A DNA stretch of 64,000 nucleotides from Cyclobacteriaceae bacterium (GCA_958296015.1 CATQIH010000021.1:17140-81139), one strand, 5' to 3'. Counted from the stretch's first letter, positions 34,484 to 45,359 are shown. The notes: a model not told the origin generated them from the letters alone. Program-made: numbers and translations.

Positions 34484-35947
34484 GTGAGCAGCCAAAGTTT
34501 AATGAACTGGTTCAATGAGATTGAATCAAGATATCCGGTAGATAAGTGGAAGGTAAATGGTGTGCATATATGGCCTTTGATTCGTGTGCGTATAGGATTC
34601 TGGTTAAGAAAACAAAGTTTTCTTCTTCAAGTTTCGCCTAAAGCTCTGAAAAAACCAAAGGTAAAGCTTGCGAAGAAAATCTATCTAGGCGTAACTTCTA
34701 TGTTGTGGCTAATACTATATTATATACGTACGCCAAAAAAAAGATATTTGTTTATAGGTGCTTTTTCGCACCGTGAAAGCATTAATCAGATTTACTTTAA
34801 CAAATTTTTCGATCCAATCATAGAGAATATTGTTTGCCCTGACAGACATGTGGCCGTTTGGGAATACGACGCTTATTTTAAGGAGAAAAAGTATCAGCAT
34901 CGTCAATATATTATACCCTTAGAAAATTTAGTTATACCATTTACCTATTTACTGAGTTTAATCAAAGTGACAACCCCGCAGAGAAGGACCAGCATATTAC
35001 CGGAATTTGATACATTTGTACAGGAAATCAAACAGCACCCATCATTCAAAGACTTTGATGAAGCTTTTGAAGACATATTTAATAACACTGATATCATCAA
35101 ATACTTTTCTGTTTTTTATGAAGTGCTTCTCAGAAAATTAAAGCCAAAGCTGGTTCTGATGCTTTGCTATTATAGCTTTGATATGTATCCAATTATATTT
35201 GCTTGCAAAAAGCTGGGGATTCCCTGTGCAGATTTTCAGCATGGCCCGCAGGGAGAACTACATTTTGCCTATAGCCGCTGGCGTAATATACCAGAAGGAG
35301 GCTTTAACATTTTGCCTAAGTATTTTCTCACTTGGAATGAAACTTCTGCCGAATCTTTCAATGAAAGAGTTCAACACAATCAGTTTCATCAAGGTGTTTG
35401 TTTCGGTCATCCTTGGGTAGACTACTGGCGGAATAGAAAAGAGGAGGCTACTTATAAACAAAGAAAAAGAAGAATTCTCTTTTCTCTACAGCCTATAGGT
35501 GACCTGTTGACAGAAGATGAGATTGCCATGATAAGAACTACCCAGGAACGTTACCAATGGCTGATACGACTGCATCCCAGACAGCTATTCCAGCAACAAG
35601 CGGTAGAAGTGCTAATTCAGAAAAACGGACTAAAAGTAGTACTTAACGAAGCTACTTTTCAGCCCTTGCCTTCCATATTGGCGCAGGTAGATATACATTG
35701 TACCCGCAGTTCCGGCACTACAATAGAGGCTGCTATGTATGAGGTTCCCACTCTTTTACTAGACCCAATAGGTGTTTCCTATTATCCTGAAGAAGTTGCA
35801 AATGGAATCGCCTATCAACCTAATACTTTTGATAAGGAAGGGTTCATCAACGGTTTAGAAGTATTGGAGCAAAAGAAAAGAAAAGCTCATCAGCAAAAAG
35901 TGTCATATAGTTGTAAATACCAGGAAATACTGGACAGCCTTTCATGA
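34484..35947 (+). CDS. Surface-polysaccharide glycosyltransferase-like protein (GT-B type)
   Basis: The 487-aa protein starts at GTG 34484 or ATG 34502. It begins [20 protein letters not shown], has one hydrophobic helix ([17 protein letters not shown]), and in its C-terminal half shows the nucleotide-binding side of a GT-B fold. There [50 protein letters not shown] and [20 protein letters not shown] resemble capsule and teichoic-type transferases that use CMP- or CDP-activated donors. The donor and acceptor are unknown. It is the first gene of the more AT-rich core of the locus and overlaps the next gene by ATGA. Confidence 0.6.
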   Translation: MSSQSLMNWFNEIESRYPVDKWKVNGVHIWPLIRVRIGFWLRKQSFLLQVSPKALKKPKVKLAKKIYLGVTSMLWLILYYIRTPKKRYLFIGAFSHRESINQIYFNKFFDPIIENIVCPDRHVAVWEYDAYFKEKKYQHRQYIIPLENLVIPFTYLLSLIKVTTPQRRTSILPEFDTFVQEIKQHPSFKDFDEAFEDIFNNTDIIKYFSVFYEVLLRKLKPKLVLMLCYYSFDMYPIIFACKKLGIPCADFQHGPQGELHFAYSRWRNIPEGGFNILPKYFLTWNETSAESFNERVQHNQFHQGVCFGHPWVDYWRNRKEEATYKQRKRRILFSLQPIGDLLTEDEIAMIRTTQERYQWLIRLHPRQLFQQQAVEVLIQKNGLKVVLNEATFQPLPSILAQVDIHCTRSSGTTIEAAMYEVPTLLLDPIGVSYYPEEVANGIAYQPNTFDKEGFINGLEVLEQKKRKAHQQKVSYSCKYQEILDSLS

Positions 35948-36759
35948 ACACACTAAAGGAATTGATTAAGAGGATAGGAGCATATTTATTCTCAAAAGCA
36001 GATTTATGGAGCAAAATCAGGTTTATAAAAAAGCTTGAAGCGGGCAGTTTTATACATTCAACAGTGAGTGCCCAAGGAGTAGAAATGAATGGGAATATAA
36101 AAGTTGATGAAAATGTTAAGCTATCTAATACTTATATGAAAGGCAATATATGTATAGAAGGCAATGCTCTTGTCAATGAAAGCACTTTAACAGGTAATAT
36201 CAACATAGGAGCGTATGCCAGATTAATGGGTCCCTTGACTATCAGTGGGTCATCCAAAGTGACAATTGGAAGAAATACGTCTTTGAATGGGCCTAATTTT
36301 GATATATATGCACAACTTAATGAAGTGCACATAGGTAATTTTTGCTCTATAGCCCGTAATACTTCGTTTCAGGAGTTCAATCATTTCTATCAAAGAGCAA
36401 CTTCCTATTTTATACATCAGCATGTTTTTGAAGATTCTGTCGATAAAGATATTTACTCAAAAGGAGACATTAGGGTTGGGCATGATGTATGGATTGGCGC
36501 GGGCTGTATTATTCTTTCTGGAGCTAACATCGGAACGGGAGCCGTTATCGCAGCAAATTCTGTAGTGGCAAAAGACATTCCACCTTATGCTATAGTGGGC
36601 GGAAATATAGCTAAAGTAATAAAATATCGTTTCACAAAAGACATCATAGATACACTACTATCTATAGAATGGTGGCATTGGTCACATGAGCAGTTAAGCA
36701 AAAATAAACATTTGTTTGAAGGTGAACTGACAATAGATAAGTTAAGAACTGTTTATTAA
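35944..36759 (+). CDS. Hexapeptide-repeat (left-handed beta-helix) acyltransferase
   Basis: The 271-aa protein contains repeated hexapeptide units ([LIV]-G-x-x-x-x) through its middle. They include [20 protein letters not shown] near the start and [20 protein letters not shown] with [20 protein letters not shown] toward the end. The last segment, [20 protein letters not shown], is the usual tail of xenobiotic/serine acetyltransferase-like LbH enzymes. It probably O-acetylates a sugar of the polymer. It begins inside the stop of the previous gene. Confidence 0.85.
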   Translation: MNTLKELIKRIGAYLFSKADLWSKIRFIKKLEAGSFIHSTVSAQGVEMNGNIKVDENVKLSNTYMKGNICIEGNALVNESTLTGNINIGAYARLMGPLTISGSSKVTIGRNTSLNGPNFDIYAQLNEVHIGNFCSIARNTSFQEFNHFYQRATSYFIHQHVFEDSVDKDIYSKGDIRVGHDVWIGAGCIILSGANIGTGAVIAANSVVAKDIPPYAIVGGNIAKVIKYRFTKDIIDTLLSIEWWHWSHEQLSKNKHLFEGELTIDKLRTVY

Positions 36760-36792
36760 ATCACATATTTACCACACTTTATAGATTGTATT

Positions 36793-37737
36793 TTGAAAAA
36801 GGGAACTTATAATAATAAAATTATTGCAAAAAAAGATATTTTAGTTTCTGTTATCATCCCCAATTACAATAGAACTACCCAATTAAAGCGTGCTGTTCAG
36901 AGTGTGTTAGATCAAACATTAGAAGCGTTCGAGATTTATATTGTGGATGACAAATCTGAAATAGATCCCACCCTAGTGATACAAGGTTTTAAAGATGATA
37001 GAATTCATATTATAAAACTACCTGAAAAGAAAAATGCAGCCTACGCCAGAAATGTTGGTATTACAAATGCACAGGGGAAGTACATTGCTTTTCTCGATTC
37101 GGATGATGCCTATCTACCAAATCATTTTGAAAAGAGAATCAAATTATTAGAGAATTCTAAATACGATGGAACTTACGGATCTATTATTAAAATGAAAAAA
37201 GATAATCAGGAAGCATGCATTTCGTACCAAGTTGGAGAAAACGATTCTATGCTCGAGTATCTTTTGAGTGGACGTTTAAGAGCATGCACACCATCGTTGT
37301 TTTTAAAAATTGAACCAACAAAAAATATTTTATTTGATGAGGCATTATTTCAGCACCAGGATTATGATTTTAATATAAGGTTTCACCGCCGATACAAATT
37401 ATTATGCGATCCGGATCCATCAGTGTTAGTATATTACGATGATGAAAACAAAATGAGCAATACTATCAATCACTCTTCATGTCTTTCATTTATTGATAAA
37501 TACGAACACACAATTAGTAAGAAGATCTATCATAACTATCTTTTTCAACGTTTAAAGGAAGAAAAAGTGAAAAATGGAAAAACAGCCTTTTATCATGAAT
37601 ACAGGAAAAGACTATTGTCAGGAAAATTTAGAGTCAAAAATTATATAAGGCTATTAACACAAAAATACTATTTGGTATATGCTATGGTGCGATTGTACGA
37701 CTTTGTTTTCAAAGTAATTAAACCCTCACAACAGTAA
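36793..37737 (+). CDS. Family 2 glycosyltransferase (TTG start)
   Basis: The 314-aa inverting glycosyltransferase has the GT-A opening VSVIIPNYNRTTQLKRAVQS, nucleotide-binding VDDKSEID, and the metal-binding DXD-like motif in IAFLDSDDAYLPNHFE. FQHQDYDFNIRFHRRYKL gives the catalytic-base region. The only start that keeps the N-terminal strand is TTG 36793, preceded by an A/T-rich leader without a Shine-Dalgarno site. The transferred sugar is unknown. The gene is strikingly AT-rich compared with the genes before 34 kb. Confidence 0.88.
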   Translation: MKKGTYNNKIIAKKDILVSVIIPNYNRTTQLKRAVQSVLDQTLEAFEIYIVDDKSEIDPTLVIQGFKDDRIHIIKLPEKKNAAYARNVGITNAQGKYIAFLDSDDAYLPNHFEKRIKLLENSKYDGTYGSIIKMKKDNQEACISYQVGENDSMLEYLLSGRLRACTPSLFLKIEPTKNILFDEALFQHQDYDFNIRFHRRYKLLCDPDPSVLVYYDDENKMSNTINHSSCLSFIDKYEHTISKKIYHNYLFQRLKEEKVKNGKTAFYHEYRKRLLSGKFRVKNYIRLLTQKYYLVYAMVRLYDFVFKVIKPSQQ

Positions 37738-37764
37738 GTATTTTTATACTAAAACCAACTTAGT

Positions 37765-38475
37765 ATGCATAGTAATGATGACTTCATACATATCAATCTA
37801 AACACTCATAATATCGACCGCTATTATCATAGGACATCTATTTTAAGAGCGATTGAGAAAAATTTAGATTGCTTTAAGGGAAAATTATTAGATACAGGCT
37901 GTGGAAAAATGCCCTATAGAAATTATATTTTAGAAAACACAAAAATAAGTGAGTATGTAGGTCTGGATATAGAAACGGCAAAAACGTACGATGACTATAT
38001 TAAACCAGATGTCACTTGGAATGGAAAAAAGATGCCATTCGATGACAATAGTTTTGATTGCATACTTGCCACAGAAGTACTGGAGCATGTTCCTAAGCCT
38101 GATATTTTTTTGAGTGAAGTATTTAGAGTGTTAAAAAAAGGTGCTCCTTTTTTTTTCACTACCCCTTTTCTATGGCCTTTGCATGAGCCTCCGTATGACG
38201 AATACAGATATACGCCTTTTTCAATGAAGAGAATCCTAACGGCTCATGGCTTTTCTGATATAAACGTGGAAGCTTTAGGGGGCTGGAACGCCAGCCTGGG
38301 TCAAATGATAGGTTTGTGGGTAAGGCGTTCACCCATGCGTGCTTACCAAAGACGCATACTAAAGATGATTGCTTTTCCGATTTTAAAATACCTTTACAAA
38401 AATGACGACCCTAAGCCTGACTTTTTCCAGGGACCTATGATTACAGGCATTTCGGGAATAGCCTACAAACACTAA
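37765..38475 (+). CDS. SAM-dependent methyltransferase (type 11)
   Basis: The 236-aa Rossmann-fold methyltransferase has motif I GKLLDTGCGKMPYRNYI, an acidic motif II in EYVGLDIETAKTYDD, and motif IV-like SFDCILATEVLEHVPKPD followed by EVFRVLKKGAPFFFTTPF. Enzymes of this kind in polysaccharide loci methylate sugar hydroxyls or chain ends. That would fit the Wzt C-terminal domain recognising a capped chain, though the substrate is inferred only from context. Confidence 0.85.
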   Translation: MHSNDDFIHINLNTHNIDRYYHRTSILRAIEKNLDCFKGKLLDTGCGKMPYRNYILENTKISEYVGLDIETAKTYDDYIKPDVTWNGKKMPFDDNSFDCILATEVLEHVPKPDIFLSEVFRVLKKGAPFFFTTPFLWPLHEPPYDEYRYTPFSMKRILTAHGFSDINVEALGGWNASLGQMIGLWVRRSPMRAYQRRILKMIAFPILKYLYKNDDPKPDFFQGPMITGISGIAYKH

Positions 38476-38483
38476 TAACTTAT

Positions 38484-39605
38484 ATGTTTTCCACCAGGAT
38501 TTGTATTATTACCACCAACAAAAAAGGATACTCAGAAACTTTTATTCATAATCATATAAAGCACCTTCCATTTCCAAAACAGGTACTTTATGGAGGATCA
38601 ACCCCTGTTTTGTATGATTGGGAAACAGAAAAGCCATTGTACGCTCCTTATCTTCACAAAATCAAAAAGCACCTCATATCAAAATGGAAAACTTTTTCGG
38701 AAGAAGAATTTGTAAGTAACTACTTAAGTACTTATCTAAAAAAAAACAAGATTCAGATAGTTTTAGCAGAATTTGGTCCTGTAGGGAGTAATGTGATTGG
38801 AGCATGTATAAAAGCAAAAATCCCATTGATAGTCCATTTTCATGGAGATGATGCTCATGCACAAAGATTTGTTACTCAATACGAGGGGTATAAAAAACTA
38901 ATACAACATGCCAAAGCTGTGGTGTGTGTGTCTCATGTAATGAAAAAACAACTCAGCGCACTTGGATTCTCGCAACAACAACTCCACCTGATTCCCTATG
39001 GCATTGACACTTCTTTTTTTAGTGGTGCCAACCCTGCAAATACGTCTGCGCTGTTTCTGGCCGTTGGCAGGTTTGTAGACAAGAAAGCACCTCATCTGAC
39101 AATACTAGCTTTCAAAAAAGTGTTAGCCGAAGTGCCTGACGCTAAACTCATAATGATAGGATCGGGGCCTTTGCTCAATGCTTGTAAGTCGTTGGTAGCG
39201 GCCTTGCACATTGATGAGTATGTAGTATTCAAGGGCATATGTTCACAGGAAGAAGTACAACATTGCATACGAGAGGCTAGAGCTTTTTTAATGCATTCAA
39301 TTACTCCTGAAACGGGTGAAAAAGAAGGAACACCCTTGAGTATATTAGAAGCCAGTGCAGCAGGATTGCCAGTCATTAGCACTTTTCATGCAGGCATACC
39401 CGAAGCAGTTATCCATCAAAAAACAGGTTATCTGGTTACCGAGCTTGATATTGAAAAAATGAGCTTATATATGATAGAATTTGCTGAAAAACCCGCCCTG
39501 GCCCAGCAGATGGGTGAAGCCGGGAAAAATCATATCAAAAAATCACATAATTTAGCGGAACAGATTAGTAAGTTAGCTGATATCATAAGAAATTGCAGTG
39601 AGTAG
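38484..39605 (+). CDS. Family 4 glycosyltransferase
   Basis: The 373-aa retaining GT-B glycosyltransferase has the N-terminal domain segment IPLIVHFHGDDAHAQRF and the central linker VVCVSHVMKKQLSALGF with LIPYGIDTSFFSG. The donor-binding region has LFLAVGRFVDKKAPHLTI, LIMIGSGPLLNACKSL, and the E-x7-E motif in EKEGTPLSILEASAAGLPVI. It lies eight bases after the methyltransferase gene. Donor and acceptor are unknown. Confidence 0.9.
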   Translation: MFSTRICIITTNKKGYSETFIHNHIKHLPFPKQVLYGGSTPVLYDWETEKPLYAPYLHKIKKHLISKWKTFSEEEFVSNYLSTYLKKNKIQIVLAEFGPVGSNVIGACIKAKIPLIVHFHGDDAHAQRFVTQYEGYKKLIQHAKAVVCVSHVMKKQLSALGFSQQQLHLIPYGIDTSFFSGANPANTSALFLAVGRFVDKKAPHLTILAFKKVLAEVPDAKLIMIGSGPLLNACKSLVAALHIDEYVVFKGICSQEEVQHCIREARAFLMHSITPETGEKEGTPLSILEASAAGLPVISTFHAGIPEAVIHQKTGYLVTELDIEKMSLYMIEFAEKPALAQQMGEAGKNHIKKSHNLAEQISKLADIIRNCSE

Positions 39606-39631
39606 TACAGATTAGCAAAAAATCAGAAATT

Positions 39632-40804
39632 TTGGAAAAAAAGATCAGGGTAGCTTTCTTCTCTCATGATGCACATTTGAAAACCGGTGGAAACCTTTCT
39701 TTGTTGAGCCTATTAGAAGGTATTACCAAACTTGGTATAGCATGTTTTGTTTTTTTACCAGCCGAAGGAGAGTTTTCAGCTGCCCTTACAAAGCGGCATA
39801 TACCTTTCACGGTTGTACCCAACTTTTTTTGGATTACTGGTTACACCGAGGGCGAAAGCAATCTTAGGATTAAAGCCCGTCTCCTAAAGAAAATATTCCA
39901 ACGAATACCCTTCTTCTTCAAACACCTACCCAAATATATAAAAGTATTAAAGGCATGGAAGCCAGATATCGTATATACTAATACAACTGCGATATTTGAT
40001 GGTGCTATCATTTCTTTCATGTTAAATAAACCACATATATGGCATGTAAGAGAATTAAAAGGCTTTGAATTTAAATACGATTTTGGCAACGCTATCTTTC
40101 GTTTTTTTCTAAAAAGAGCATCTGCTCAGATTTTTGTTTCAAAGGCCTTAAAAAATGCCTTGTATTCTTACTACACTCCTTTTAAAGCGTATGTAGTCTA
40201 TAATGGTATAGATATTCCCAAAGAGCAAAATGATACCAAACAACAAGAAACATTTACTTTTTCTATGGTAGGAAGGCTACAAGCACGCAAAAAGCCTGAT
40301 ATAGCCATAGAGGCTGTTGCTTGTTTGAAAGATAAATACCCCCATATCAGGCTTTTGTTGGCAGGAGGAGCAGCAGAAAATTATTTAACTTATTTAAAAA
40401 ACCTAGTAAGTAAATACGGCCTCGGCAACCATGTCATTTTCTTAGGAGAAGTTACTAATCCTTTTGAAAAAGTTTATCGTCAGTCAGATGCTTATTTGAT
40501 GTGCTCTGTTAATGAAACCTTTGGCCGTGTCACTGTTGAAGCCATGATGGCTCACCTACCAGTGATAGGTTATAAAAGTAAAATCACAGGAACTAAAGAA
40601 ATCGTAGAAGATAGTGTTACAGGATTGTTATACGAGGGAGGCGCAAAGGAACTGGCTAAATGTATGCAGAAGCTTATATTAAATCCTATGTGGGCAGAAG
40701 ATCTTGGGAAAAAAGGATATGAAAGGGCTATTACAAATTTTAGTATTGATGCTTATACTAAGAATATTTACAATATTATTCAAAAACAAGTGCGTCTCGC
40801 TTAG
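39632..40804 (+). CDS. Family 4 glycosyltransferase (TTG start)
   Basis: The 390-aa GT-B enzyme opens at TTG 39632 with KKIRVAFFSHDAHLKTGGNL, where the Gly-Gly loop is that of GT4 enzymes. FSMVGRLQARKKPDIAIEAV and LLLAGGAAENYLTYLK form the donor side, and SVNETFGRVTVEAMMAHLPV contains the E-x7-E motif. Near residue 80 is a basic segment (RIKARLLKKIFQRIPFFFKH) that may associate with the membrane. It is part of the collinear locus. Confidence 0.88.
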   Translation: MEKKIRVAFFSHDAHLKTGGNLSLLSLLEGITKLGIACFVFLPAEGEFSAALTKRHIPFTVVPNFFWITGYTEGESNLRIKARLLKKIFQRIPFFFKHLPKYIKVLKAWKPDIVYTNTTAIFDGAIISFMLNKPHIWHVRELKGFEFKYDFGNAIFRFFLKRASAQIFVSKALKNALYSYYTPFKAYVVYNGIDIPKEQNDTKQQETFTFSMVGRLQARKKPDIAIEAVACLKDKYPHIRLLLAGGAAENYLTYLKNLVSKYGLGNHVIFLGEVTNPFEKVYRQSDAYLMCSVNETFGRVTVEAMMAHLPVIGYKSKITGTKEIVEDSVTGLLYEGGAKELAKCMQKLILNPMWAEDLGKKGYERAITNFSIDAYTKNIYNIIQKQVRLA

Positions 40805-40828
40805 ATTCTCCTGATAAAAATTAATGCT

Positions 40829-41782
40829 ATGCTTCCGTCTGTCACTATCATGATTCCCACTTTTAACCAGGCACATTGTGTACACAAAGCTATTGAAAGT
40901 GCTTTGGTACAAAATTATCCTAACCTTGAAGTTGTGGTAGCAGACGACTATTCAACGGACCATACAGAGAAGATCGTTAAAAAGTACTTGGGTGATAAGA
41001 GATTAAAATACTTTAAGAATGCAACAAATATTGGCAGGGTAAAAAACTACAAGAAAGCGTTAGAAGACTATGCTACAGGAGAATGGGTTGTCAACTGCGA
41101 TGGAGATGATTATTATATAAGTGATCGTTTTATCAGCGAAACTATAAATAGAATTCTGGAACGCAACGACGAAGACATTGTTTTTGCACAAGCTGGCCAT
41201 CAGGTTCTGTTTCAGTCAAATAAGAAAAAGTCTTTCAATGCATTACCAAACATAGCCCAAAAGGTTCAACTCTTTCCAAAAAACAAATACTTACTTGCGT
41301 TTCATAAAATCGCTCATTTTTCCCATATGACTACGCTTTACCGAAGAGACATCGCTACTTCAATAGATTTCTATAGATGCAATATTTCTTCTACAGACAT
41401 GGAATCATTTCTAAGACTTTCTTTGTGTGGGAGCGTGCTTCTGCTAAAAAAAGTTTACGGAGCTTGGGTACAGCACGAGCATAACTTTTCCCGGAATTTG
41501 AACTTCGAACACAAAAAAGAAAATATTCTTTATATCACAGGAAGTTATCAGAGTGCATTACAAAGCCTTAACAATAATCAGCTTAATGCATGGAAGAAAG
41601 AGTTATTGATTGATTACTTTAAAAATTGGCTATCAAGAACAGCAAAAGATAGAACTCCTTTTTTCCAAAGGGTAAAAGAGCTGATAAGGATTCTTAAATT
41701 CGCCTGGTTTCATCATAGAGAGGTTTATATTAGTTTCAATCTTTTTAAAACCTTAATTTCTTTACCTTACAAATTAACATAA
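40829..41782 (+). CDS. Family 2 glycosyltransferase
   Basis: The 317-aa GT-A enzyme has PSVTIMIPTFNQAHCVHKAI and VVVADDYSTDHTEKIVKKYL with the nucleotide-binding Asp-Asp. The DXD-type metal motif is in WVVNCDGDDYYISDRFI, and SSTDMESFLRLSLCG lies in the acceptor region. Its TAA shares one base with the ATG of the asparagine-synthase gene, so expression of the two is coupled. Confidence 0.88.
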   Translation: MLPSVTIMIPTFNQAHCVHKAIESALVQNYPNLEVVVADDYSTDHTEKIVKKYLGDKRLKYFKNATNIGRVKNYKKALEDYATGEWVVNCDGDDYYISDRFISETINRILERNDEDIVFAQAGHQVLFQSNKKKSFNALPNIAQKVQLFPKNKYLLAFHKIAHFSHMTTLYRRDIATSIDFYRCNISSTDMESFLRLSLCGSVLLLKKVYGAWVQHEHNFSRNLNFEHKKENILYITGSYQSALQSLNNNQLNAWKKELLIDYFKNWLSRTAKDRTPFFQRVKELIRILKFAWFHHREVYISFNLFKTLISLPYKLT

Positions 41783-43647
41783 TGTGTGGAATAGCAGGCT
41801 TTTATGATCTTACTCAACAGGCCAATGAGCATAACCTTCAACAAATAACAGAAGTACTACACCATAGAGGTCCTGACGATACCGGATACTTTTTTGAGAA
41901 AGAAAGCACCTTTCATATTGGACTAGGCCATAAGAGGTTATCTATCCTTGATATTTCTGCCTGCGGCCATCAGCCTATGCATTTCGAACAACTTTCTGTC
42001 GTATTTAATGGGGAAATATATAATTTTCAGGACATTAAAGATGAGTTAGTAAAGCAGGGTTATAGCTTCTCCTCTAGCTCTGATACGGAGGTAGCCCTAA
42101 AAGCTTTTCATAAGTGGGGCATGCAAGCCATTTCTAAATTTAATGGCATGTTTGCTATTGCCCTGTACGATCAAACTACTGAAGATCTTTTTTTAATTAG
42201 AGACCGTGTTGGTGTCAAACCTCTTTTTTATCATTGCGACAGAGAAAAGTTAGTGTTTGGTTCAGAACTTAAATCTATCATGGCTTATGCTATGTTTGAG
42301 AAAGAAATTGATAAAAACGCACTTTATACTTACTTATATCATGGCTATATCGCTTCTCCTCAATCTATTTTCAAGAACGTATATAAAGTACTTCCAGGAA
42401 AGTATATAAAGTTTAATAAAGGAAATCTTGAAGTCGTCACTTATTGGGATTTAAAACAAAAATTTACTTCCCGTAAAAAGAATTTAATTACAAGTGAAAG
42501 TGAAGCACTTCAAGGTTTGAAAGATTGTGTAAAAAAAGCTGTCAGTTACCGGATGATAGCAGATGTACCTGTTGGGGCATTTCTGAGTGGAGGATATGAT
42601 TCTTCTCTGATCGCTGCTATGATGCAAGAGCAGTCTTCTCACCCTATTAAAACCTTTACCATAGGTTTTCATGAGTCAGCATATAATGAAGCTCCTTATG
42701 CTTATGAAATTGCAAATCACCTTAAGACTGATCATTATGAAAAATATCTTCATATAGATGATGCCCTTGACTTAGTTGAAAAAATTCCACTATACTTTGA
42801 TGAACCATTCGCTGATAGCTCTCAATTACCTACTATGATGGTGAGCCAAATAGCTAAAGAGGAGGTGACGGTTGCTCTATCAGGCGATGGCGGTGACGAA
42901 CTCTTTTGTGGTTATGAAAGGTATGATGAAGTCATGCAATACTGGCGCTACAGAAAGATATTTACATCGTTTGAATGGCTAAACAGAAGATTTAAGGTGG
43001 GTAAGTTGCTGAACCTTGTTGATTTGAAGTATAAAAAACTGTTACATCTTCATTCACTCCAAAATATCATTAACCATCGCTACATCTTGTCCCAATATTA
43101 TATGGAAGGATTAGTGAAAGATTGCCCTTTCGTGGTAGATGATGATTATTTTCAGATGTTATCATTATCTTCCCATCCACAAGAAGCTTTTATGCTTCAA
43201 GATATGCTAATGTATCTACCTGATGACATTATGGTAAAAGTAGATAGAGCTACGATGTCTGCAAGTTTGGAGGGAAGGGAGCCTTTGTTAGATTACAACC
43301 TTTTTGAATACAGTTTTAGCTTATCGCATGATTTAAAATATAAAAATGGTGAAAAAAAATACCTTTTAAAAAAGTTAGCTCACCAATATATGCCAAAAAG
43401 CCTTTTAGAAAGACCTAAAAAGGGTTTTAGCTTACCCATCCATATATGGTTGAAAGAAGATTTAAATTCTCTGATACAAGTCTATCTTTCCGAAGATTAT
43501 ATTGTAGAACAGAATATTTTCAACTATCTAGTAATTGAAAATATTCTAAGAAAATTCAATACAGAAAAAGGACATGGCAAATACACTTCTCTTATATGGA
43601 ATCTGATAGTGTTTCAACTATGGTATCAAAAATATTTTGTACTTTGA
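41782..43647 (+). CDS. asnB: Asparagine synthetase B-like amidotransferase (glutamine-hydrolysing)
   Basis: The 621-aa protein has the class II glutaminase domain with nucleophile Cys2 (MCGIAGFYD) and conserved HHRGPDDTGYF, NGEIYNF and SSDTEV. The C-terminal synthetase domain has the PP-loop SGGYDSSL and GDGGDELFCGYERY. Enzymes of this family inside polysaccharide loci often amidate a uronic-acid carboxyl group rather than make free asparagine. Uronic-acid synthesis genes at 27.7-30 kb fit that idea, but the sequence alone does not decide it. It is followed closely by a secreted lyase gene. Confidence 0.88.
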   Translation: MCGIAGFYDLTQQANEHNLQQITEVLHHRGPDDTGYFFEKESTFHIGLGHKRLSILDISACGHQPMHFEQLSVVFNGEIYNFQDIKDELVKQGYSFSSSSDTEVALKAFHKWGMQAISKFNGMFAIALYDQTTEDLFLIRDRVGVKPLFYHCDREKLVFGSELKSIMAYAMFEKEIDKNALYTYLYHGYIASPQSIFKNVYKVLPGKYIKFNKGNLEVVTYWDLKQKFTSRKKNLITSESEALQGLKDCVKKAVSYRMIADVPVGAFLSGGYDSSLIAAMMQEQSSHPIKTFTIGFHESAYNEAPYAYEIANHLKTDHYEKYLHIDDALDLVEKIPLYFDEPFADSSQLPTMMVSQIAKEEVTVALSGDGGDELFCGYERYDEVMQYWRYRKIFTSFEWLNRRFKVGKLLNLVDLKYKKLLHLHSLQNIINHRYILSQYYMEGLVKDCPFVVDDDYFQMLSLSSHPQEAFMLQDMLMYLPDDIMVKVDRATMSASLEGREPLLDYNLFEYSFSLSHDLKYKNGEKKYLLKKLAHQYMPKSLLERPKKGFSLPIHIWLKEDLNSLIQVYLSEDYIVEQNIFNYLVIENILRKFNTEKGHGKYTSLIWNLIVFQLWYQKYFVL

Positions 43648-43673
43648 AAAGCATAAACTTTTATAATTCAAAT

Positions 43674-45359
43674 ATGAAAAAATTTGTTTGTCTATTTGCT
43701 TTTCTTGCTATCGTCTCTAATATCTGCTGGGCTCAGCTATCTGCTTTTCCAGGTGCTGAAGGCTTTGGGGCTAACACGCTAGGAGGAAGAAATGGTAAAG
43801 TCGTCAAAGTTACTAATCTGGATGATCATGGCCCTGGAAGCTTAAGGGCCGCTCTGGAAGCCGAAAATCCCAGAATTATTATTTTTACAGTAGGTGGTAT
43901 TATCAATCTGGAAACAAAGATACGTATACACAATCCTTACGTAACGGTTGCAGGACAAACAGCACCAGGAGATGGAATTTGCCTCAGGGGAGAAGGTATC
44001 CGTATCTACACACACGACATTATTATCAGATACCTAAGAATCCGTCCTGGTGATATCAACTTCGGGCCTACCAACAACTGGGGCGGAATCGATGCTATCA
44101 CTATCGCCAACGACCCTGGTAGCACCGACGTGCCATACAACATCATCATCGATCATTGCTCCTTGAGCTGGTCAGTAGATGAAGTGGTAGATATGTGGTT
44201 TGATACCCATGATGTTACCATCCAAAACTGTATTATTGGCGAAGCTCTGTATAAAAGCAAACATCCCAAGGGAATACATAGTATGGGTATGCTCATTGGA
44301 TATAAAGCAACTAATATTTCTGTGCATCACAACCTGTTTTTTGGCAATAATCAGCGTAATCCTATGATCAATGGCGAATCATTAGTAGACTTTAGAAACA
44401 ACTTGATCTATAATTTTGGAAAGAATGCTTCTCATGTATATGTTGATCCGTGGTACATACCTAAATCAATACGCATCAACTATGTAAATAACTTTATAAA
44501 AAAGGGGCCTGATTCGGAGGATGTTCATAGCTTGTCAATACACGAAAGGGCTGAAGACCATACACAAATATATATTTCAGGCAATAAGGGGCCTTTTGCC
44601 AATTCTACAAATAGCGATAATTGGAAGATGGTAACCGTTGAACAGATCAACGGCCGCACGCTTTATATGCTAGAGAGTTATAGAACTGACCAAGAATTTT
44701 CTCATCCATTTGTTACTACGCAAAATGCTGAAGATGCCTACACTTATATATTAGAGAAAGCCGGGGCCACCTTACCTCGTAGAGATCCGGTAGACAAAAA
44801 AATGATCAATGATACAAAAAACGGCAAAGGCACCTTTGTCAACTCAAAAGACCATGTACTTTCATGGCCTTCATACCGTAAAGGCACGCCTGCTAAGGAC
44901 GGCGACGGCGATGGAATGCCAGACTCTTGGGAAAAACAACATGGCTTAAATAGTAATGATGCTGCAGATCAAAATTTAGATTATGATAATGACGGATATA
45001 CTAATATAGAGGAGTACATTAATAATACAGGGTCTGTAAATCACAATGCCAGAACTCTTAACTTTGCCGATGATCTTCCTTATCCTGAAATGAATCCTTT
45101 GGTTCTTCAACTTAAACAAAACTTTCCCAACCCTTTTGTTGATCATACCACCTTATCATTTGCTACTGATACATATTCCTACGTTGTGCTTAAGCTAGTA
45201 GATATTGAAGGGAAAGAGTATGAAACCTTTATTAGTGATTATCTTTACGAAGGAGAATATGAAGTTACTATGGATCGCTTGACAATCAAACCGGGTATCT
45301 ACTACTTTATTTTGATGTCAGATAACCAAATAAAAGGCATTAAAGCTATTCGGAAATAA
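43674..45359 (+). CDS. Secreted pectate-lyase-like polysaccharide lyase with T9SS sorting domain
   Basis: ATG 43674 is chosen over 43596 because it gives a signal peptide (MKKFVCLFAFLAIVSNICWA) and a 561-aa protein. The parallel beta-helix domain begins SAFPGAEGFGANTLGGRNGK and continues VTNLDDHGPGSLRAALEAEN, IIIDHCSLSWSVDEVVDMWF and HHNLFFGNNQRNPMI, as in PL1-type pectate lyases. Calcium-binding type-3-like repeats follow (DGDGDGMPDSWEKQHGLNSN). The end is a Por/T9SS type A sorting domain (LKQNFPNPFVDHTTLSF ... IKGIKAIRK), so it is secreted across the outer membrane and possibly surface-held. It is embedded among biosynthetic glycosyltransferase genes, which is unusual. Confidence 0.88.
   Translation: MKKFVCLFAFLAIVSNICWAQLSAFPGAEGFGANTLGGRNGKVVKVTNLDDHGPGSLRAALEAENPRIIIFTVGGIINLETKIRIHNPYVTVAGQTAPGDGICLRGEGIRIYTHDIIIRYLRIRPGDINFGPTNNWGGIDAITIANDPGSTDVPYNIIIDHCSLSWSVDEVVDMWFDTHDVTIQNCIIGEALYKSKHPKGIHSMGMLIGYKATNISVHHNLFFGNNQRNPMINGESLVDFRNNLIYNFGKNASHVYVDPWYIPKSIRINYVNNFIKKGPDSEDVHSLSIHERAEDHTQIYISGNKGPFANSTNSDNWKMVTVEQINGRTLYMLESYRTDQEFSHPFVTTQNAEDAYTYILEKAGATLPRRDPVDKKMINDTKNGKGTFVNSKDHVLSWPSYRKGTPAKDGDGDGMPDSWEKQHGLNSNDAADQNLDYDNDGYTNIEEYINNTGSVNHNARTLNFADDLPYPEMNPLVLQLKQNFPNPFVDHTTLSFATDTYSYVVLKLVDIEGKEYETFISDYLYEGEYEVTMDRLTIKPGIYYFILMSDNQIKGIKAIRK

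Noticed and set aside
43596..43673. Upstream start for the pectate-lyase-like gene
   Set aside because: It overlaps the end of asnB and would bury the signal peptide that starts at ATG 43674.
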